Origin: Sulfurimonas sp.
GTDB taxonomy: Bacteria; Campylobacterota; Campylobacteria; Campylobacterales; Sulfurimonadaceae
Direction of reading: 5' to 3'
Assembly (NCBI GenBank): GCA_027047745.1
Contig: JALTUB010000159.1
Span: 1-6,015 of the forward strand
Length of the DNA stretch: 6,015 bases
The notes under the pieces were generated by a model. That model did no database searches. It saw nothing but the letters and a program-made list of their open reading frames with translations, and was not told the origin of the DNA. This document shows positions 1 to 3,231 of the stretch, piece by piece; the stretch's first letter is position 1, and each line of letters opens with the position of its first letter. The position numbers and the translations under genes were made by a program.

Positions 1-33
1 TTTGTACCTGTTTTAGATGGCGTTCAGAAGTAG
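1..33 (+). CDS. Possible C-terminal tail of an upstream gene (partial)
   Basis: The first frame reads FVPVLDGVQK and then TAG at 31-33. The other two forward frames give either an early stop or an unlikely Cys/Trp-rich peptide. The stop lies just before a good promoter, which fits the end of one gene and the start of the next. Ten residues are too few to identify a family, and an open frame this short can occur by chance. Confidence 0.3.
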   Translation, partial: FVPVLDGVQK

Positions 34-57
34 TTTTTAAACTCCTTATGTTATAAT
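34..57 (+). promoter_or_regulatory. Promoter of mntA-hepT (extended -10)
   Basis: A perfect TATAAT at 52-57 is preceded by TGT at 49-51, giving the extended -10 form TGnTATAAT. A T-rich stretch lies at 34-38 and there is no recognisable -35 hexamer, which is typical of sigma-70 promoters in Campylobacterota. Transcription would start near 63-65, leaving a leader of about 20 nt before the mntA start. Nothing suggesting an operator is obvious, although MntA/HepT modules are often autoregulated. Confidence 0.55.
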
Positions 58-86
58 ATTCAATAAATAAAATTGGATTTATGATT

Positions 87-401
87 ATGAGAGCAACAAA
101 AAAAGAAATTATTATTTTTTTAACAGAGATAAAAAAGCAACTATCTAATGCTGGTATATCTCATCTGGCTCTTTTTGGAAGCTATGCTAGGGATGAAGCA
201 GGTGTTTATAGTGATATTGATCTCGCAATAAAGAAAGAAAAAAATTACTTACAAACGAGAACAGCCTATGAATACTTTGAGCTCGTTTCGTATATAAAAC
301 AACTCATTAGAGAAAAATTTCATAAAAATAGTGATATATTTGATTTAGATAGTAGTGCTTCTGTGAAAAAGTTTATTTTAAAAGATTTAATATATGTTTA
401 A
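87..401 (+). CDS. mntA: MntA-type nucleotidyltransferase antitoxin
   Basis: This is a minimal nucleotidyltransferase (MNT) of the polymerase-beta fold, 104 residues long, close to the family's usual size. The active-site signature GSX10DXD is complete: G31-S32 in LFGSYARDEA and D43/D45 in SDIDLAI. A later acidic patch (DIFDLDS) may provide the third metal ligand. In characterised MntA/HepT systems, the MNT protein transfers AMP groups to a tyrosine of the HEPN toxin and so silences it. The partner gene follows directly with an 8-nt overlap, as expected for this module. Two in-frame ATGs compete, at 81 and 87. The only Shine-Dalgarno-like bases (GGA, 75-77) sit 3 nt from the first and 9 nt from the second, so 87 is preferred. 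The longer form would add two residues. Function is inferred from motif and context. Confidence 0.88.
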   Translation: MRATKKEIIIFLTEIKKQLSNAGISHLALFGSYARDEAGVYSDIDLAIKKEKNYLQTRTAYEYFELVSYIKQLIREKFHKNSDIFDLDSSASVKKFILKDLIYV

Positions 402-756
402 TGAAAAAGCCTTGGATAGAGTACGAGCTATAGAGAAGAAGATAGCTTTTATAAATGCCATTGTAAGTGAAAAAAGTTCTGTCATAAAAGCACTTGAAGA
501 TGAACAAAACTCAAGAGCTTCAATATTGATGCATTTAACTTCAATAGCAGAACAGTTTGACAAACTTTTGCACAATGGTGAACTTGAACTACTTTCCTAC
601 TTCGAAAAAGAAGATATTAAAGGTAGTTATGAGTTGAGAAACTTTATAGCTCATGATTATGAGGGAGTTGACCTCTATATAGTTGAAGATGTTATTAATG
701 AGCGTTTAGAAATTATCCAAAATAGTGTAAAAAAGATTTTAGAGATGAATAAATAG
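394..756 (+). CDS. hepT: HepT-like HEPN ribonuclease toxin (DUF86)
   Basis: This is a 120-residue, mostly helical HEPN protein. The catalytic motif RX4HXY is intact as R82-N-F-I-A-H87-D-Y89, followed by the GVDLYIVEDVI stretch typical of the HepT/DUF86 family. Characterised HepT proteins are dimeric RNases whose activity is blocked when the cognate MNT protein AMPylates the tyrosine of this motif; Y89 is the matching residue here. The ATG at 394 lies inside the 3' end of mntA, so the genes overlap by 8 nt in different frames. No good ribosome binding site precedes it, so translational coupling to mntA is likely. The stop is only 5 nt before the outermost thyX ATG. All key residues are present, so the toxin looks functional, which makes the upstream antitoxin important for the host. 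Confidence 0.9.
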   Translation: MFNEKALDRVRAIEKKIAFINAIVSEKSSVIKALEDEQNSRASILMHLTSIAEQFDKLLHNGELELLSYFEKEDIKGSYELRNFIAHDYEGVDLYIVEDVINERLEIIQNSVKKILEMNK

Positions 757-764
757 GATAGATG

Positions 765-1598
765 ATGGAAGAGATGTATGGCATAAAGTATAGTAAACCT
801 GAAGTAGTCCTTCTTCAAGATACTGGGATTGGGGTGGCTGAGAGTGCTGCTCGAACTTGTTATGACAGCTTTGAAAATAGTGAAAATGAAGTTGTTAAAA
901 AGATAGAATACCAAATGCCAGATGATGAAATGTGTGATGAGTTAAATGCTATAGGAGACTCTAAACTTTTAGATGATTTAGCTTGGACATATTTTCATCA
1001 CTCTATCTTAGAACATGCAAATCTTAGTTTTTTAGTGCGTGGAACTTCTCGTGGAGTGCTTCAAGAACACGCTCGACATCGCTTACAAGCAATTAGTGTA
1101 AGAAGCACTCGCTATACTATGAGTGGAATTATTAACGCTTTTGTTGCTTCAAAGCATGGAGGGGATAGAGACTTTTTTATAGATAAAGTTCTTAGCTTTG
1201 ATATGCTTGTAACTGCTGATGAAGATTATAACCGTCTTGAGATTGGTGGTATGTATGATAAGCTTGATTTTCAGTCAAAAAAAGTTGAGGATTTTCACTC
1301 TATCGCAGTAGCAAAAAGTTCTATCCCTCTGATACAAGAACACCAAGGTAACCCTCAAGCCCTTTTTAATGCCCTCCAAGCTGGAAAGAAAAAACGAAAT
1401 GTTGGTGATGCTTTTAAACATATCATTACCGATAATGTAAAAGTGGATATGGTTGTAACTTTTAACCTTAGAAGTCTGAAAAACTACTTTTCACTTAGAG
1501 ATAGTGGAGCAGCTTTTTTTCAGATACGATGGCTTGCTAAAGAGATGATAAAAGTTACGCCACAAAAATATTTAGACCTCATAATAAAACAAAAATAG
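765..1598 (+). CDS. thyX: Flavin-dependent thymidylate synthase ThyX
   Basis: ThyX makes dTMP from dUMP using methylene-tetrahydrofolate as carbon donor and FAD/NADPH for reduction, replacing ThyA in many Campylobacterota. The ThyX signature RHRX7S is present: R104-H-R106 and S114 in RHRLQAISVRSTRY. Before it lies the conserved helix around HHSILEHANLSFLVRGTSR. The C-terminal part has NLRSLKNYFSLR and then QIRWLAKEM, matching the family's dUMP-binding NxRxLxxFxxLR region. At 277 residues it is longer than the common 210-250. The segment between the signature and the NLR motif (about residues 118-233) is enlarged and lacks the usual GVPxExAR-VLP sequence, so this is a divergent subgroup. ATGs occur at 762 and 765. 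AGGA at 755-758 is 6 nt from the second and 3 nt from the first, so 765 is preferred. It may be co-transcribed with hepT. Confidence 0.92.
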   Translation: MEEMYGIKYSKPEVVLLQDTGIGVAESAARTCYDSFENSENEVVKKIEYQMPDDEMCDELNAIGDSKLLDDLAWTYFHHSILEHANLSFLVRGTSRGVLQEHARHRLQAISVRSTRYTMSGIINAFVASKHGGDRDFFIDKVLSFDMLVTADEDYNRLEIGGMYDKLDFQSKKVEDFHSIAVAKSSIPLIQEHQGNPQALFNALQAGKKKRNVGDAFKHIITDNVKVDMVVTFNLRSLKNYFSLRDSGAAFFQIRWLAKEMIKVTPQKYLDLIIKQK

Positions 1599-1606
1599 GA
1601 AATAAA

Positions 1607-1840
1607 ATGATAAAAATTATAGCGATATTACTTGTAAGTTTCAGTGCATCTTTTGCTTTTAGTTTCAATGGTACAATGTGCGATAAGATAGCAAGCCAAC
1701 CAAACCAGATGTTGCCAGAAGATTGTAAAAACTACTCCGAAAAAGAGGCAGAGAAAGCTTTCAATAAAACAAAAAAGAAACATGAGAGTAAAAAAGATAT
1801 TATCAAGTTTTCTAAGGATGCAGATGAAAAACAAAATTGA
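1607..1840 (+). CDS. Small exported protein of unknown function
   Basis: This 77-residue protein is not recognised. Residues 1-19 form a clear Sec signal peptide: a Lys at position 3, a hydrophobic core IIAILLVSFSASFAF, and a likely cleavage near SFA or AFS. The mature part of about 58 residues begins FNGTMCDKIASQ, contains two cysteines (C25 and C40) that could form a disulfide in the periplasm, and ends in a strongly charged Lys/Glu-rich helix-like tail. AGGA at 1597-1600 overlaps the thyX stop codon and lies 6 nt before the ATG, so translation is well supported. The gene's last 17 nt overlap the start of argB, suggesting translational coupling. No link to arginine or thymidylate synthesis can be read from the sequence. 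A periplasmic location is inferred; no lipobox is seen. Confidence 0.75.
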   Translation: MIKIIAILLVSFSASFAFSFNGTMCDKIASQPNQMLPEDCKNYSEKEAEKAFNKTKKKHESKKDIIKFSKDADEKQN

Positions 1841-2675
1841 TACAGCTCAGACTCTACTTGAAGCACTACCTTATATAAAAAAATATGCAAATGAAGTTTT
1901 TGTTATCAAGTATGGTGGTTCTGCTCAGATAAATCCAGAGCTAAAAGATAAATTTGCCCAAGATATTATACTTTTGTATCTAGTAGGTATTAAGCCGATT
2001 ATCGTTCATGGTGGTGGAAATAAGATAAATGCAATGCTAGATAAACTTGAGATAAAGAGTGAGTTTGTAGATGGCATGAGAGTGACTAATGCGCAAGTTA
2101 TGGAAGTTGTGGAAATGGTACTAAGTGGAAGTATCAACAACGAGATAACAACACTTTTAAATATGCATGGTGGCAAGGCACTCGGTATCACAGGAAAAGA
2201 TGCGAACTTTTTAACAGCCGAACCAAAAGCAGGTGGAAAATATGGTCTAGTTGGCGAGATAGTAAATATAAACAATCAAGTTATAGAGAAGTTACTTGAA
2301 GAGAAATTTATCCCTGTTTTAGCACCTATAGCTTCAGGAAATGAGATAAATCATCCTGGATTTAACATAAATGCAGACCTAGCAGCAAGTAAGATAGCTG
2401 CCTCCCTTCAAGCTAGAAAAGTTATCTTCATGACAGATATTGTTGGAGTTTTAGATAAGGATAAAAACCTACTTGAAACGCTAACAAGAGAAGAGATAGA
2501 GGCTCTAAAAGCAGATGGCACTATCAATGGGGGAATGATTCCAAAAGTAGATGCCTGTTTAGAAGCAGTTGATGCTGGTGTAGAAAAAGCACATATTATC
2601 GATGGAAGAGTAGAACACTCTATACTTTTAGAGGTATTTACAAGTGAAGGCGTTGGTACTGTTATAAAGAGTTGA
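1824..2675 (+). CDS. argB: Acetylglutamate kinase ArgB
   Basis: ArgB phosphorylates N-acetyl-L-glutamate with ATP, the second step of arginine synthesis, in the cytoplasm. Its 283 residues carry the full amino-acid-kinase set: VIKYGGSA (catalytic K29), VHGGGNKI (61-68) and DGMRVT for substrate binding, GKALGITGKD, NINADLAASKIA (D185), the FMTDIVGVLDKD nucleotide-binding stretch, and INGGMIPKVDAC (K241). About 24 residues precede the first glycine loop (DTAQTLLEALPYIKKY). This N-terminal helix is characteristic of the hexameric, arginine-inhibited class and absent from the shorter E. coli type, so feedback inhibition by arginine is likely. The frame is open from an ATG at 1782, but AAGGA at 1814-1818 lies 5 nt before the ATG at 1824, and MKNKIDTAQTLLEALPYIK matches how this class begins. 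The start therefore overlaps the preceding gene by 17 nt. Confidence 0.95.
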   Translation: MKNKIDTAQTLLEALPYIKKYANEVFVIKYGGSAQINPELKDKFAQDIILLYLVGIKPIIVHGGGNKINAMLDKLEIKSEFVDGMRVTNAQVMEVVEMVLSGSINNEITTLLNMHGGKALGITGKDANFLTAEPKAGGKYGLVGEIVNINNQVIEKLLEEKFIPVLAPIASGNEINHPGFNINADLAASKIAASLQARKVIFMTDIVGVLDKDKNLLETLTREEIEALKADGTINGGMIPKVDACLEAVDAGVEKAHIIDGRVEHSILLEVFTSEGVGTVIKS

Positions 2676-2685
2676 GTTTAGAATA

Positions 2686-2730
2686 GTGTTTGTTTGCACT
2701 AGACCATTATACATCCACAAAAACTTTTTT
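2686..2730 (+). terminator. Weak candidate terminator after argB
   Basis: GTGTTTGT at 2686-2693 can pair with ACAAAAAC at 2717-2724 (seven of eight pairs, loop of about 23 nt), and six T's follow at 2725-2730. The stem is A-T rich with a large loop, so it is much weaker than a standard intrinsic terminator. A competing small hairpin (TAGTG 2684-2688 with CACTA 2697-2701) has no T-run after it. Some signal ending argB transcription is expected here because cas9 has its own promoter. Confidence 0.25.
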
Positions 2731-2734
2731 GCAA
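2706..2734 (-). promoter_or_regulatory. Minus-strand promoter-like sequence in the argB-cas9 gap
   Basis: Read on the minus strand, TTGCAA (2734-2729) and a perfect TATAAT (2711-2706) are separated by exactly 17 nt, with a T-rich spacer. Transcription would begin near 2699 and run into the 3' end of argB, antisense to it. The -35 matches 4 of 6 consensus bases. In A+T-rich DNA such matches arise by chance, so this is only a candidate, for an antisense RNA or a small CRISPR-associated RNA. Confidence 0.25.
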
Positions 2735-2800
2735 TTTTACAATTCATCAGCTAAGAGTACAACTACTAATCTATTGGGTCTTCAAGGAATATGGCGTGTG

Positions 2801-2815
2801 CTTTTTTGGTATAAT
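2801..2815 (+). promoter_or_regulatory. Promoter of cas9
   Basis: A T6 tract (2802-2807) runs into a perfect TATAAT at 2810-2815, with GG between them. This is the Campylobacterota pattern of a T-rich element directly upstream of the -10. Transcription would start near 2821-2823. The -10 box overlaps the possible TTG start at 2815, which would therefore not be transcribed, so the ATG at 2845 is the translation start. AAGGA at 2830-2834 is the ribosome binding site, with a rather long spacer of 10 nt. Confidence 0.6.
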
Positions 2816-2844
2816 TGAATATTTTAAACAAGGATGGCAATATT

Positions 2845-3231
2845 ATGGAACTCTCAACAATTATTTTAGGCTTAGATATAGGAAAGGCATCTGTAGGTTT
2901 TGCTTTAGTTGATAAAAACAATAGTTACAAGATAATAAAATCGGGTGTAAGAATATTTGATGCTCCTGAAAAACCAAAAGAACAGACCTCTTTGCAAAAA
3001 GAAAGAGGAGAATACAGAAGAGCCAGAAGCTCAAATAAAAATGAGTTCTTTAGAACTAAGCAAGTTGTTAAGTGCTTACTAAAACATAAGATATTAGATG
3101 CAGAAGTCATTAGAAAATATGACAAAAGCCCAAAAGTTAAAAATATACCTAAATCGAAAAAAAACATCTTTTTTATATTAAAACAGCAGAATTTCTTTTT
3201 TATAAAAAATCAAATCATCAAGACATATTAA
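2845..3231 (+). CDS. N-terminal Cas9 reading frame (RuvC-I and bridge helix)
   Basis: As the bases stand, this frame encodes a 128-residue product ending at TAA 3229-3231. ILGLDIGKASVGFALVD contains the RuvC-I catalytic aspartate D11, and KSGVRIFDAPEKP follows as in other Cas9 proteins. Residues 51-80 (QKERGEYRRARSSNKNEFFR and on) occupy the bridge-helix position but carry fewer arginines than usual, especially in the second half. After residue 106 the frame turns into Phe/Ile/Lys/Asn-rich sequence with no Cas9 likeness, which marks the frameshift. Alone this fragment has no complete nuclease site and should be inactive. A TTG at 2815 would extend it by ten residues but lies in the -10 box. 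Confidence 0.8.
   Translation: MELSTIILGLDIGKASVGFALVDKNNSYKIIKSGVRIFDAPEKPKEQTSLQKERGEYRRARSSNKNEFFRTKQVVKCLLKHKILDAEVIRKYDKSPKVKNIPKSKKNIFFILKQQNFFFIKNQIIKTY

Noticed and set aside
668..696. Possible thyX promoter inside hepT: TTGACC at 668-673, 17 nt before GTTATT; also TATAGT at 678-683.
   Set aside because: The -10 partner at proper spacing matches only three of six bases, and TATAGT lies too close to the -35. Both lie in hepT coding sequence for the conserved GVDLYIVEDV stretch, which explains the bases.
1782..1823. Longer ArgB start at ATG 1782 adding 14 residues.
   Set aside because: No ribosome binding site is seen for it, the extra residues overlap the preceding gene further, and AAGGA at 1814-1818 is well placed for ATG 1824.
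2006..2275. Minus-strand open frame of 89 codons within argB, and similar minus-strand frames at 387-575, 675-914, 1628-1834, 2925-3167, 5429-5641 and 5648-5944.
   Set aside because: Each lies opposite a well-supported gene, shows no family motif or ribosome binding site, and has the Phe/Ser/Ile-rich composition expected from the complement of A-rich coding sequence.
2815..2844. TTG start for cas9 at 2815.
   Set aside because: The TTG overlaps the TATAAT box, so it would lie upstream of the transcript start. ATG 2845 has an AAGGA upstream.
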